Below are positions 1 through 6,269 of a DNA stretch of 6,779 nt, piece by piece. The DNA lies in assembly GCA_946479055.1 (NCBI GenBank), contig CAMLEX010000284.1, positions 1 through 6,779 of the forward strand. The letters run 5' to 3'. The notes under the pieces were generated by a model, which had not been told where the DNA came from, did no database searches, and saw nothing but the letters and a program-made list of their open reading frames with translations. The stretch comes from an uncultured Bacteroidota bacterium. Lineage in GTDB: Bacteria; Bacteroidota; Bacteroidia; Chitinophagales; Chitinophagaceae. Position 1 is the first letter of the stretch, and each line of letters starts with the position of its first letter. A program made the position numbers and the translations under genes.

Positions 1-1
1 G

Positions 2-61
2 TATGATTATGTATTAAGGACTAAGATCCTTGATTATTACCAGGGAAAACAGTTATGGTAG
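2..61 (+). CDS. Possible 3' end of an upstream gene (last 19 codons)
   Basis: Frame 2 is open from the window edge to a TAG stop at 59-61 and reads YDYVLRTKILDYYQGKQLW. It is the only one of the six frames open across the first 60 bases, and its composition is protein-like. I do not recognise the family from so short a tail. It would converge on the sensor kinase ending at 144, with the palindrome at 76-113 between the two stops, which is a typical place for such an element. An open run of 19 codons can arise by chance, so this is tentative. Confidence 0.4.
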   Translation, partial: YDYVLRTKILDYYQGKQLW

Positions 62-65
62 CCGG

Positions 66-116
66 ATTGAGCATTGAACATTGAATCCCGATAGCTATCG
101 GGATTCAATGTTCGAT
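66..116. repeat. Perfect 38-bp palindrome flanked by ATTGANN heptamer repeats
   Basis: Bases 76-113 form a perfect inverted repeat centred on TAGCTA, with core CCCGATAGCTATCGGG at 87-102. Pairing continues to 73-116 with one non-Watson-Crick position. The left arm overlaps three direct heptamers (ATTGAGC, ATTGAAC, ATTGAAT; 66-86), and two inverted heptamers lie on the right (103-116). As RNA it would form a stem of about 17 bp with a tiny loop. Neither strand has a T-run after the stem, so it is not a classical intrinsic terminator. Its place between two apparently convergent genes would still suit a bidirectional transcription stop or an mRNA 3'-end stabiliser. From memory, this core recurs between genes in Bacteroidota genomes; I could not check this. 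Confidence 0.85.
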
Positions 117-143
117 TGGAGCAAAAGCCTTCTTATAAATTAC

Positions 144-1415
144 TTAGGTCAACCAGAATTCTGATCGTAATTCACAACCTTTTCCGGGTGCTGAGATTAC
201 TTCCAGGTTGCCATTAAACAAATTCAATCTTCCCCTGATATTCTTAAGGCCGATGCCGCTTTCCAGTTTATTAGCTTCAAACCCAATACCATCATCTTTA
301 ACACTGATCGTGACTTTTGGCTGATCGATTTCAACTTGTATTAAAACATTTTGAGCCTTGGCATATTTGATAATATTATGCAGTTGCTCTTGTATGATCC
401 GATAGATCATCAACTTTTGTTCGTTATTAAGATATTGATTACAGGTTGAATCATCTATTTCTAATGTAAAATTCAACCCTTTTACCCGGCTGATATTGGC
501 CAGCAGGTTTTGTATAGCGTCCTTCAATTCTTCTTCTTCAAAAACAGGGGGTTTCAGGTTTGCGGAAAGTTGTCTTATTTCCGTTATGGATTGCTCTACC
601 AGTTCCGTAGTTTTTTGTATTATCTCTTTTTCATTTTCGGGTTGACTGGTAATCATGCCGACATAAAGTTTTACTACTCCCAACAGTTGCGCTATATTAT
701 CATGAAGCTCCTCAGCCCAACGGTTGCGTTCTCTCTCTTCTGCGTTAATTATATTCCTTGTTATTTCGTTTTTATTCTTTAACTGCTGTTCATGATATTT
801 ACGCTGCAATTGTCTTTGCTCGCTGATATCCTGGAGGGCACCGATGATACTATAAGGATTTTGTTCTTTATCCTTTAATATATATATGCGATGCAGAACT
901 TCTTTATATTTTTTCTGGGATGTCAGAAACCGGTATTCTCCCTGCCAGAAATTTTGTCCCGGTACATATATTTTTTTTATTTCCTGTAGTACTCTTTCCC
1001 TGTCTTCGGGATGTATATGTTTTTCCCAATATTCAAGTCCATTCTCTTTCACCGTAGCTTCTTCGCCCAGTATTTCTTTTATATTGTTACTTAGCTTTAT
1101 TGTTTCTGTTTTTATATCATACTCATAGATACCTTCTTTCGTGGCATTCATAACGGCACGATACTTCCTGAGCATTTCTTTGTTCTCTTCCAATGAAGTC
1201 ATTAATTTTTTATAAACACTACGGCTCAGCGAATAAATAACCATCGAAGAAACCAGGGCGAAAAACAATCCTTTAAAATCCTCTATTGACCGGAGAGTGT
1301 CTGTATTGCCACGTGCAAGCCATTGGGCAATTCTCCCACTTGTAAGTATCCATAATGCACTGAAAAAAAAATAATAAAGCGAAAGCCTGGCAGATGGAGA
1401 TAATCTGGCGAACAT
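144..1415 (-). CDS. Membrane-anchored PAS sensor histidine kinase (HisKA_3/NarX-like)
   Basis: This 423-aa two-component sensor kinase autophosphorylates on histidine and should pass phosphate to a NarL/LuxR-type regulator. Two hydrophobic segments (about residues 12-27 and 48-66) enclose only a short loop, so it is anchored in the inner membrane with little periplasmic sensing domain. A PAS domain of the PAS_3 type follows (about 84-203, with the HPED motif at 135-138). Next come a helical linker and the dimerisation/phosphoacceptor helix with His238 in the motif AEELHDN. The HATPase domain shows an N-box around Asn347 (QEQLHN), DDGIGF at 374-379 and GIGLKNIRGR at 387-396. The ERERNRWAEELHD block is diagnostic of HisKA_3 kinases. 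No cognate NarL-type regulator lies in the window. The gene is divergent from hsp20, and no convincing promoter or TGA-N6-TCA site was found upstream of its ATG. The signal sensed is unknown. Confidence 0.93.
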   Translation of the reverse strand: MFARLSPSARLSLYYFFFSALWILTSGRIAQWLARGNTDTLRSIEDFKGLFFALVSSMVIYSLSRSVYKKLMTSLEENKEMLRKYRAVMNATKEGIYEYDIKTETIKLSNNIKEILGEEATVKENGLEYWEKHIHPEDRERVLQEIKKIYVPGQNFWQGEYRFLTSQKKYKEVLHRIYILKDKEQNPYSIIGALQDISEQRQLQRKYHEQQLKNKNEITRNIINAEERERNRWAEELHDNIAQLLGVVKLYVGMITSQPENEKEIIQKTTELVEQSITEIRQLSANLKPPVFEEEELKDAIQNLLANISRVKGLNFTLEIDDSTCNQYLNNEQKLMIYRIIQEQLHNIIKYAKAQNVLIQVEIDQPKVTISVKDDGIGFEANKLESGIGLKNIRGRLNLFNGNLEVISAPGKGCELRSEFWLT

Positions 1416-1608
1416 AATATAAGGATAAGGTTAACAATCAGAAATTAATGGAAATACTTGAAGGGTTTGCTTAGGGCGGCCATATTAAATTAATCTTTTA
1501 TAATTACTTTTCAAACTGGTTTAGGGTCATCGGTTCCATTTTTTTTATTATAAATGAAGAGATGCAAAAGCCTGGGAAAATGAACTAACCTGATCGACCA
1601 TCGCCAAC
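1416..1608. other. Intergenic stretch with no recognised gene
   Basis: This AT-rich segment separates the divergent sensor kinase and hsp20 genes. The only ATG-initiated frames I found in it are about 8-9 codons long (for example from 1448) and have no coding character. It must contain the sensor-kinase promoter, reading leftward, but I see no good TAnnTTTG box on that strand. The hsp20 regulatory elements begin at 1609. Confidence 0.6.
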
Positions 1609-1622
1609 CTGAGTATAATCAT
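1609..1622 (+). promoter_or_regulatory. CRP/FNR-like site, distal, upstream of hsp20
   Basis: CTGAG-TATA-ATCAT contains TGA-N6-TCA and matches 7 of 10 defined positions of the FNR-type box TTGAT-N4-ATCAA. Its centre (1615.5) is 51.5 bp upstream of the first base of the hsp20 -7 box. The distal sites of the RIC and cytochrome promoters sit at exactly the same offset. At the proximal offset (1631-1644) only the right half is intact, ATCAT at 1640-1644. A single site this short could be chance; the shared register is what supports it. Confidence 0.5.
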
Positions 1623-1666
1623 CTTCAGACCTCCTTTTAATCATTTTTTTTAGATTGGCGGTAAAA

Positions 1667-1674
1667 TAGATTTG
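1667..1674 (+). promoter_or_regulatory. hsp20 promoter -7 box
   Basis: TAGATTTG is a perfect match to the Bacteroidota -7 element TAnnTTTG. It predicts a transcript start near 1679 and a short leader of about 11 nt before the ATG at 1690. No TTG-type -33 element is visible at normal spacing, which suggests dependence on an activator. The box overlaps a TTG at 1672 that could otherwise be taken as an alternative start, so it argues for the ATG at 1690. Confidence 0.6.
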
Positions 1675-1689
1675 TATAAACTACATTTT

Positions 1690-2097
1690 ATGTCACACTA
1701 TACCAGTTTAAAAGGAGTTCCATTTTTTAAGCCCGATCCGGCAGAAGAACTATTATATCAAAAAGCAATGTATTCGCCTCCTGTAAATATTGAAGAAACG
1801 GATGAACATTATCTTCTATCGGTTGCGGTACCTGGTCTTAAAAGAGAACATTTTGAAATAGGAATAAATAACCAGCTTATTACTATAAGTGCTGCACAAA
1901 AGACCGGACACCTTAAAAATGTCAGAAAGCATTGTGAATATGATTATACAAACTGGAACCGACTTTTTATATTACCCGATGATGCCGATATAATTCTTGC
2001 AAAAGCGGCATATCGTAATGGAGAATTAAGGATCAGGATTCCCAAAGGTGCAGACGATACAAGTATAAAAGCCCCGCTTAACGTTTACGTTTATTAA
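1690..2097 (+). CDS. Small heat-shock protein, Hsp20/alpha-crystallin family
   Basis: This 135-aa ATP-independent holdase chaperone would act in the cytoplasm, binding unfolding proteins for later refolding. After a short N-terminal arm, the alpha-crystallin domain spans about residues 31-119. It starts PPVNIEETDEHYLLSVAVPGL and ends with the family hallmark A-x-Y-x-NGEL-RIRIPK (about 107-119). The C-terminal tail NVYVY supplies a V-x-V version of the IxI oligomerisation motif. The frame also allows a TTG start at 1672, adding six residues, but that codon lies inside a perfect -7 box, so I place the start at the ATG at 1690. The next gene starts 10 nt after the stop, so the two are probably co-transcribed. 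Upstream CRP/FNR-like half-sites suggest control with the respiration and nitrosative-stress genes rather than classical heat-shock control; that is inference. Confidence 0.92.
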   Translation: MSHYTSLKGVPFFKPDPAEELLYQKAMYSPPVNIEETDEHYLLSVAVPGLKREHFEIGINNQLITISAAQKTGHLKNVRKHCEYDYTNWNRLFILPDDADIILAKAAYRNGELRIRIPKGADDTSIKAPLNVYVY

Positions 2098-2107
2098 TTA
2101 AAAGGGT

Positions 2108-2509
2108 ATGATATTATATATTTCGTCATATAAAAAAATCAGCGATATCCAGGAAGACTTTAATGCTGCCTATCCTTTTTTAAAAATTGAGTTTTATCAA
2201 ACTGCCGGCAAACCAGGATCTGCTGTTAGACAGAAACTGAATAAAACCTCATTACTTGCTCTCGCAGGTATGCGAGCCGAAGGGGAATTAGAGATAAATG
2301 ATGCAATGACTGTAGGACAACTGGAGAAAACTTTTCGGGATAAGTTCGGGATAACTGTCCAGGTTTCCCGTAAATCAGGTACACTCTGGCTGGAAACAAC
2401 GATGACCGATAACTGGACGCTTAAACAGCAAAATGGTCATGGTAAAGAATTATCCGAGCCTTTACAAAAGAACAATACAATTGATGAGGATAAGTTTGAA
2501 GGGGAATAA
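2108..2509 (+). CDS. Conserved-looking protein of unknown function, 133 aa
   Basis: I do not recognise a named domain. The protein is soluble, with no signal peptide or membrane segment. It appears to alternate strand and helix: a strand at 2-7, a helix at about 9-21, a strand at 25-30, then after a linker a compact segment at about 57-105. That segment (EGELEINDAMTVGQLEKTF, then FGITVQVSRKSGTLWLET) looks like a beta-alpha-beta core. A polar, probably disordered tail follows from about 110. It contains no cysteine. It starts 10 nt after hsp20 behind AAAGGG, so it is probably in the same operon. Its stop is only 3 nt from the stop of the convergent response-regulator gene, leaving no room for a separate terminator. 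From memory similar proteins occur in other Bacteroidota; a stress-linked role is inferred only from the neighbour. Confidence 0.85.
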   Translation: MILYISSYKKISDIQEDFNAAYPFLKIEFYQTAGKPGSAVRQKLNKTSLLALAGMRAEGELEINDAMTVGQLEKTFRDKFGITVQVSRKSGTLWLETTMTDNWTLKQQNGHGKELSEPLQKNNTIDEDKFEGE

Positions 2510-2512
2510 TCA

Positions 2513-3568
2513 TTAATATAAAAGCGTCCTCAATTTATCAAGGCTCCCGATTGTAATTTTACCTTCTTTTATTTCAATCAGTTTTTCCGCTTTAAAATCG
2601 CTTAATGTCCTGATCAGCGATTCTGTGGCAGTGCCTACGTATTGCGCAATATCTTCTCTTGATATTTCGATAGGTTTATTTTGTTCTGCAGTATTAAATT
2701 TTGTACTGATGTCCACCAATGCCTTCGCTACTCTCTTGCGTAAGGAACTATAAGCAAGATTTAATAACCGTTCTTCTTTTTCTTTTACATTCTGTGTAAT
2801 GATACGGATGAATTTCGCAGCAATGGTGATGTCACTATAGATCATTTGCAAAAAATCTTCTTTGGGTATTTGCATGATTTCTGCTTCTTCCAATACTACT
2901 GTGGAGTCATCATAATTCTTATCGTTTATTAAAGCAGAATAGCCGATAAAATCGCCCTGGCTGAAAAGATCGGTAATATATTCTTTGCCATCGGGATGTG
3001 GTTTAAAGGCTTTTACTTTTCCTTTTGAGAGGTAATAAAGATAGCGTGGCCTTTTTCCTTCCTGGTAAAGTGTTTGTTTTTTAGGATACGATTCTATATC
3101 ATACTGGTCAGACAGCTGCTTTAATAAGCCGGAATCTTTTACATCTTTTATAAACTGCGCAATTCCCTGTTGTGAAGAAGCATACCCTGAATCAAGAATA
3201 GCGACTTTTTTCAACCGTATCTCAATGGCATTAAGTAGTTCAATATCATCAAAAGGTTTGGTGATATAATCATCAGCTCCCATTTCCATTCCTTTTCGAA
3301 AATCGCTGCGTTCTGTTTTCGCAGTTAAAAAAATGAAAGGGATATTCTGTGTTTCAGTATTTTTCCTCAGCAGGTGCAGCACGCCGTAACCATCCAATTC
3401 CGGCATCATAATATCACAGACAATAACAGTTGGCTTTTCTTTCAGGGCAACTTCCACACCTTGTTTTCCATTTTCGGCGGTAAAGGTTTTATAGCCTGCC
3501 AGTTCAAGTATTTCCGCTGTATTCTCTCTTATATCAGCATTGTCGTCTATAACTAATATGGAGTTCAT
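2513..3568 (-). CDS. Response regulator fused to a CRP/FNR-type transcription factor
   Basis: This 351-aa protein joins two regulators that are usually separate. Residues 1-120 are a receiver domain with acidic pocket Asp8/Asp9, phosphoacceptor Asp52 (CDIMMP), Thr82 and Lys104 (KPFDD). Residues of about 145-260 form a cyclic-nucleotide-binding-like beta barrel (for example SKGKVKAF and LFSQGDFIGYSAL), followed by the dimerisation helix. Residues of about 275-345 are a CRP-type winged helix-turn-helix. Its recognition helix has Glu316 and Arg320 (TESLIR), matching the E...R pair that contacts TGA half-sites in CRP and FNR. The only cysteine is Cys51, so there is no FNR-type Fe-S cluster; phosphorylation is the likely input. 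Its ATG overlaps the kinase stop as ATGA, marking the two as partners. It is a plausible reader of the TGA-N6-TCA sites in this window, but another CRP/FNR protein in the genome could be responsible. Confidence 0.93.
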   Translation of the reverse strand: MNSILVIDDNADIRENTAEILELAGYKTFTAENGKQGVEVALKEKPTVIVCDIMMPELDGYGVLHLLRKNTETQNIPFIFLTAKTERSDFRKGMEMGADDYITKPFDDIELLNAIEIRLKKVAILDSGYASSQQGIAQFIKDVKDSGLLKQLSDQYDIESYPKKQTLYQEGKRPRYLYYLSKGKVKAFKPHPDGKEYITDLFSQGDFIGYSALINDKNYDDSTVVLEEAEIMQIPKEDFLQMIYSDITIAAKFIRIITQNVKEKEERLLNLAYSSLRKRVAKALVDISTKFNTAEQNKPIEISREDIAQYVGTATESLIRTLSDFKAEKLIEIKEGKITIGSLDKLRTLLY

Positions 3569-4800
3569 TTGCTCTTATTTATTGGTATTTGAAATGTAAC
3601 GGTTGTACCCTTATTTAATTCGCTTTGTAAATGTACATTTCCATTTAATAAATCCAGATAGCGTTTTACAATATGCAGCCCGAGACCTGTTCCCTGTATA
3701 TTCATTGCGTTTTTGGCCCGGAAGAAACTTGAGAACAAATGCTCCTGTTCTTCCGCACCAATTCCTATGCCTTTATCACTAACCGTTACTTCAGCAACCA
3801 GGCCCGTTGTATTACTTGTAATTTCTACCGGGGATCCTTCATCTGAAAATTTAATGGCATTGGTCAGTAAATTGATCAGAATGTTTTTTAATAATTTTTT
3901 ATCAGTATATACGACCGTATCGCCTGAGTGACGGTATAGGATCTTCTGTCCTTTTTTTAATAATCCTTTTATTTCCTCTGTTGTTTCAGCAATAAATTCT
4001 TCCAGGTCAAATTCATTAATATTGGTATCTACCTTGCCTTCATCCAGTTTTCCCAATGAAAGAAAATCTTCCAGTATGTCATTAAGATGTTTTACGGAAG
4101 TTTTGATTTTTCCAATATGCCTGTCACGTTTCTCCTGGTCCTCTGCATTTGTATATTTTGACAATAATGAAGCCGAAGAAAGCACTGTACTGAGGGGTGT
4201 TCGGAATTCATGGGATGCCATGGAAACAAACCGGCTTTTTATTTCACTTAGTTGTTTTTCCTGGTCCAAAGCTTCACTTAATTCCTGTTGCGACTCTTCC
4301 AGTTTTTGTAAAGCTTCTTTTAAAATCGTAGTCCGTTCTTCTACTTTGGCTTCGAGTTGCGTGTTAAGCTTCCGCATATCGCTGGTCATTTTTTCCAGCT
4401 CTTTTTGTTGCATCAGGATATCATTCTCTATTTTTTTTCTTTGTGTAATATCTACTATAAATGCAATGACGAAAAGCTCTTCTTCTTTTTTATAGTGACT
4501 TAAACTGACTTCAACCGGGATATTGCTGCCATCTTTTCTCCTGCCATAAAGGTCGCGGCCATGGCCCATTACACGGTTAGATGGCTTTTCATAAAATCCT
4601 TCACGCAGTGTGTGGTGATGAGGTTTATATTGATCAGGAATCAGCACTTCAATAGGTTGACCAATAAGCTCTTTGCCACTATACCCAAACATCCTTTCAG
4701 CTGCAGGATTTACCAATACAATTTTGCCATACTGCCCTGTGAGTATAATTCCTTCTGTCGCATTTTCGAACAACGATGTTAAGTGTACCTGGTCAAGCAT
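3565..4800 (-). CDS. Soluble PAS histidine kinase, FixL-like candidate oxygen/NO sensor
   Basis: This 411-aa kinase has no membrane segment, so it should sense a cytoplasmic signal. A single PAS domain (about 4-120) is followed by a coiled coil (about 125-188), HisKA with His197 (SHEFRTP), and HATPase. The HATPase motifs are the N-box N310xxxN314, SDKGIGIG (341-348), an F-box near FSSFF (356-360) and GTGLGL (370-375). The PAS domain aligns well with FixL: HHH at 61-63, then GHGRDLYGRRKDG at 79-91. By hand alignment His62 falls on the FixL proximal haem histidine, and Arg82, exactly 20 residues later, falls on the distal Arg (Bradyrhizobium His200/Arg220, from memory). Related non-haem PAS domains also carry nearby histidines, so haem binding is plausible but unproven. 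It is translationally coupled (ATGA) to the receiver-CRP fusion, which is its obvious phosphotransfer partner. Confidence 0.94.
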   Translation of the reverse strand: MLDQVHLTSLFENATEGIILTGQYGKIVLVNPAAERMFGYSGKELIGQPIEVLIPDQYKPHHHTLREGFYEKPSNRVMGHGRDLYGRRKDGSNIPVEVSLSHYKKEEELFVIAFIVDITQRKKIENDILMQQKELEKMTSDMRKLNTQLEAKVEERTTILKEALQKLEESQQELSEALDQEKQLSEIKSRFVSMASHEFRTPLSTVLSSASLLSKYTNAEDQEKRDRHIGKIKTSVKHLNDILEDFLSLGKLDEGKVDTNINEFDLEEFIAETTEEIKGLLKKGQKILYRHSGDTVVYTDKKLLKNILINLLTNAIKFSDEGSPVEITSNTTGLVAEVTVSDKGIGIGAEEQEHLFSSFFRAKNAMNIQGTGLGLHIVKRYLDLLNGNVHLQSELNKGTTVTFQIPINKSK

Positions 4801-4909
4801 CAGTATGTTATTTCAATGAGTAATTGACGTAAATATAGTAAGGATCAATAAAAGAGGCAGATACTTTTCGGGATAAGTTTATAACTGTAAAAATCCACGT
4901 AAAGGAATA
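4801..4909. promoter_or_regulatory. Likely promoter region of the kinase/fusion-regulator operon
   Basis: This gap lies between the flavodoxin stop and the kinase start, with both genes on the minus strand. The minus strand carries TATATTTA at 4837-4830, one mismatch from TAnnTTTG, which would give a short leader. There is no matching TTG element and no TGA-N6-TCA site at the offsets seen in the other promoters. The two-component operon is therefore probably not autoregulated through that box and may be expressed at a basal level. I see no hairpin-plus-T-run terminator for the flavodoxin operon. Confidence 0.35.
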
Positions 4910-5446
4910 CTATACAGCTTGTATACATTGTTTATTGGGGGAGCAGAATTTTTTTACTTCACTTGCCAGCCCGGCAATATTTTCTTTTTTTACATTATTA
5001 AAATCCGTCAGCATCCCTTTCTTTTCGGCGGGATCTTTGGTCAATCTTGCTCCCATCTTCAGCATAAACCTGTCAGTCCACGAAAGCTCGTTGAAGATCA
5101 TCTTACCGGGGTAAAAATAAAATTCACTTTGGTTCCTGATTTCTTCTGGCACACCTGAACGGATATATGTTTCCAGTTTTTCTTTTTGATCCGGTGGCGT
5201 AGCGGCTACCTGGAAAAAGAAAATTTTCTTTCCTTTTAATAATGCCAGGTTAGCTTTCAGCCATTTGCTGATCTGTAATTTACCAATATAGACACTGCTG
5301 CCGATCACTAAAAAATCATAGTTTGACAGGTCATTTCCATCTATCTTATCAGAAGCAGCAATTGGTAAATTCAATTCTTCTCCCAGCCATTGGGCGTATT
5401 GCTGTGTGGCGCCATATTTTCCTTTATAAACAATGATGCCCTTCAT
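4910..5446 (-). CDS. Flavodoxin-like FMN protein (HemG/flavodoxin_5 type)
   Basis: This 178-aa protein has the flavodoxin fold, predicted to bind FMN and carry electrons. The first strand and phosphate loop are GIIVYKGKYGATQQYAQWL (3-21). The second flavin loop is VIGSSVYIGK (47-56), and a third strand KIFFFQVAATPP follows (74-85). The YKGKYGAT loop and the overall length resemble HemG-type menaquinone-dependent protoporphyrinogen oxidases and their many uncharacterised relatives, so an exact reaction cannot be assigned. The C-terminus has two cysteines (Cys168, Cys174) in a short tail that might be redox-active or metal-binding. It lies 20 nt downstream of the RIC-type gene in the same direction, so co-transcription is likely. 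An electron-donor role to the di-iron protein, or a role in haem supply for cytochromes, are both possible inferences. Confidence 0.85.
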   Translation of the reverse strand: MKGIIVYKGKYGATQQYAQWLGEELNLPIAASDKIDGNDLSNYDFLVIGSSVYIGKLQISKWLKANLALLKGKKIFFFQVAATPPDQKEKLETYIRSGVPEEIRNQSEFYFYPGKMIFNELSWTDRFMLKMGARLTKDPAEKKGMLTDFNNVKKENIAGLASEVKKFCSPNKQCIQAV

Positions 5447-5466
5447 AAAATAAAATTTAATTGTTT

Positions 5467-6216
5467 TTAGATATTTTTTAATTCTTTTTCGACCTGTATC
5501 GCTTTTGGAAAAAGAATTTCATTTTCAAGATAAATATGCTGAACAAGATCTGCATCCAGTTCTTTTAATTTTGAAAGAGCCACTGTATGTGTAATGCAAG
5601 CGCCGGGTGGGGGCATATAGTTATTCGTCAGTTTGCGAAAAGCGTAAAGATATTTTTCAATATCATCCTGTTCGTGTTGTATCATCGCTTCAATGGGCTT
5701 TCGCAAAGTTCGTACTAATAAGCCTGCATACGGTTCACGGCTTTCATAAGCATGGAAGACCTGTTTCAAATAAGGGAAGATAACTTTTTCTTCCTGCTCA
5801 AGATGGGGTACTAATTCCCCGTACAATTGATTGAAGGCCTCCATTAATTCGCGGAGGTAAGGGTATTTGGACGAGTGACCTTTGATAAATTTTTCAAGTA
5901 TATCGGTTATTTCCGGCAAATTGATGACCAGGTAAGCATGATGTACATTGATAAGATAATCAACCAGGAAATCAATGCTCCAGTTTTTAAAATCGATGGA
6001 GCTGGATATTTGTATAACACGCATAGTATCGTTCAGTTCTTTTTTCAGAACATCTATATCAACCTTATAGAGTTCACATGCTGCCTTTAAAGGGATCTTG
6101 CCGCTACAGCAATAGTTGATATTGTACTTACGAAAAACATCCGATGTGCGGTGATCCTTCATTACGATATCCGTTACAAAGCTCTCGTTACTGATAGTTT
6201 CAAATCTTAAATCCAT
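5467..6216 (-). CDS. ric: Di-iron Fe-S cluster repair protein (RIC; ScdA/YtfE/DnrN family)
   Basis: This 249-aa protein repairs iron-sulfur clusters damaged by nitric oxide or oxidants, acting in the cytoplasm. The N-terminal ScdA_N (DUF542) domain (about 10-65) has the CC motif at Cys36-Cys37 (INYCCSGK), with Ser in place of the first Gly of the usual CCGG. The hemerythrin-like domain follows. By alignment to E. coli YtfE the di-iron ligands are His92 or His93, His138, Glu142, His181, His227 and Glu231. The conserved TNNYMPPPGAC block (197-207) is present, and length and domain order are full. It heads a two-gene operon with the flavodoxin. It is divergent from the putative nos cytochrome gene, and both promoters carry matching CRP/FNR-like sites, which fits induction during N-oxide respiration. 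Confidence 0.95.
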   Translation of the reverse strand: MDLRFETISNESFVTDIVMKDHRTSDVFRKYNINYCCSGKIPLKAACELYKVDIDVLKKELNDTMRVIQISSSIDFKNWSIDFLVDYLINVHHAYLVINLPEITDILEKFIKGHSSKYPYLRELMEAFNQLYGELVPHLEQEEKVIFPYLKQVFHAYESREPYAGLLVRTLRKPIEAMIQHEQDDIEKYLYAFRKLTNNYMPPPGACITHTVALSKLKELDADLVQHIYLENEILFPKAIQVEKELKNI

Positions 6217-6239
6217 TTATTTTAATATAATATAAATGG

Positions 6240-6247
6240 CAATAGTA
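6240..6247 (-). promoter_or_regulatory. RIC operon promoter -7 box
   Basis: Read on the minus strand this is TACTATTG, one mismatch from TAnnTTTG. It predicts a transcript start near 6235 and a 19-nt AT-rich leader with no Shine-Dalgarno. The first base of the box is exactly 29.5 bp from the centre of the proximal CRP/FNR-like site, the same spacing as in the cytochrome promoter. No -33 TTG is evident at normal spacing. Confidence 0.55.
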
Positions 6248-6269
6248 ATTTTTTGGAATAATTAATGCT

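Noticed and set aside
16..31. Short hairpin AAGGA-N6-TCCTT near the left edge
   Set aside because: A 5-bp stem within a possible coding tail; no T-run, and readily explained by chance.
510..1128. Plus-strand open frames opposite the HisKA_3 kinase
   Set aside because: They are rich in F, S, Y and C, typical of the antisense of a Glu/Lys/Ile-rich coding strand; the minus-strand frame carries complete kinase motifs.
1672..1689. TTG start adding MYKLHF to the small heat-shock protein
   Set aside because: The TTG is part of a perfect -7 box (1667-1674), so the transcript would start downstream of it; the ATG at 1690 gives a normal-length protein.
4022..4782. Plus-strand open frames of 157 and 73 codons opposite the PAS kinase
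   Set aside because: Antisense shadows: Ser/Phe/Cys-rich with no domain, while the minus strand encodes continuous PAS, HisKA and HATPase motifs.
4837..4873. Search for a CRP/FNR-like site at the standard offset upstream of the PAS kinase gene
   Set aside because: Neither TGA nor TCA is present at the expected positions, so autoregulation by the same box is not supported.
4911..4925. Inverted repeat TATAC-N5-GTATA at the flavodoxin 3' end
   Set aside because: It has only a 5-bp AT-rich stem, lies largely inside the coding region and has no following T-run, so it is not supported as a terminator.
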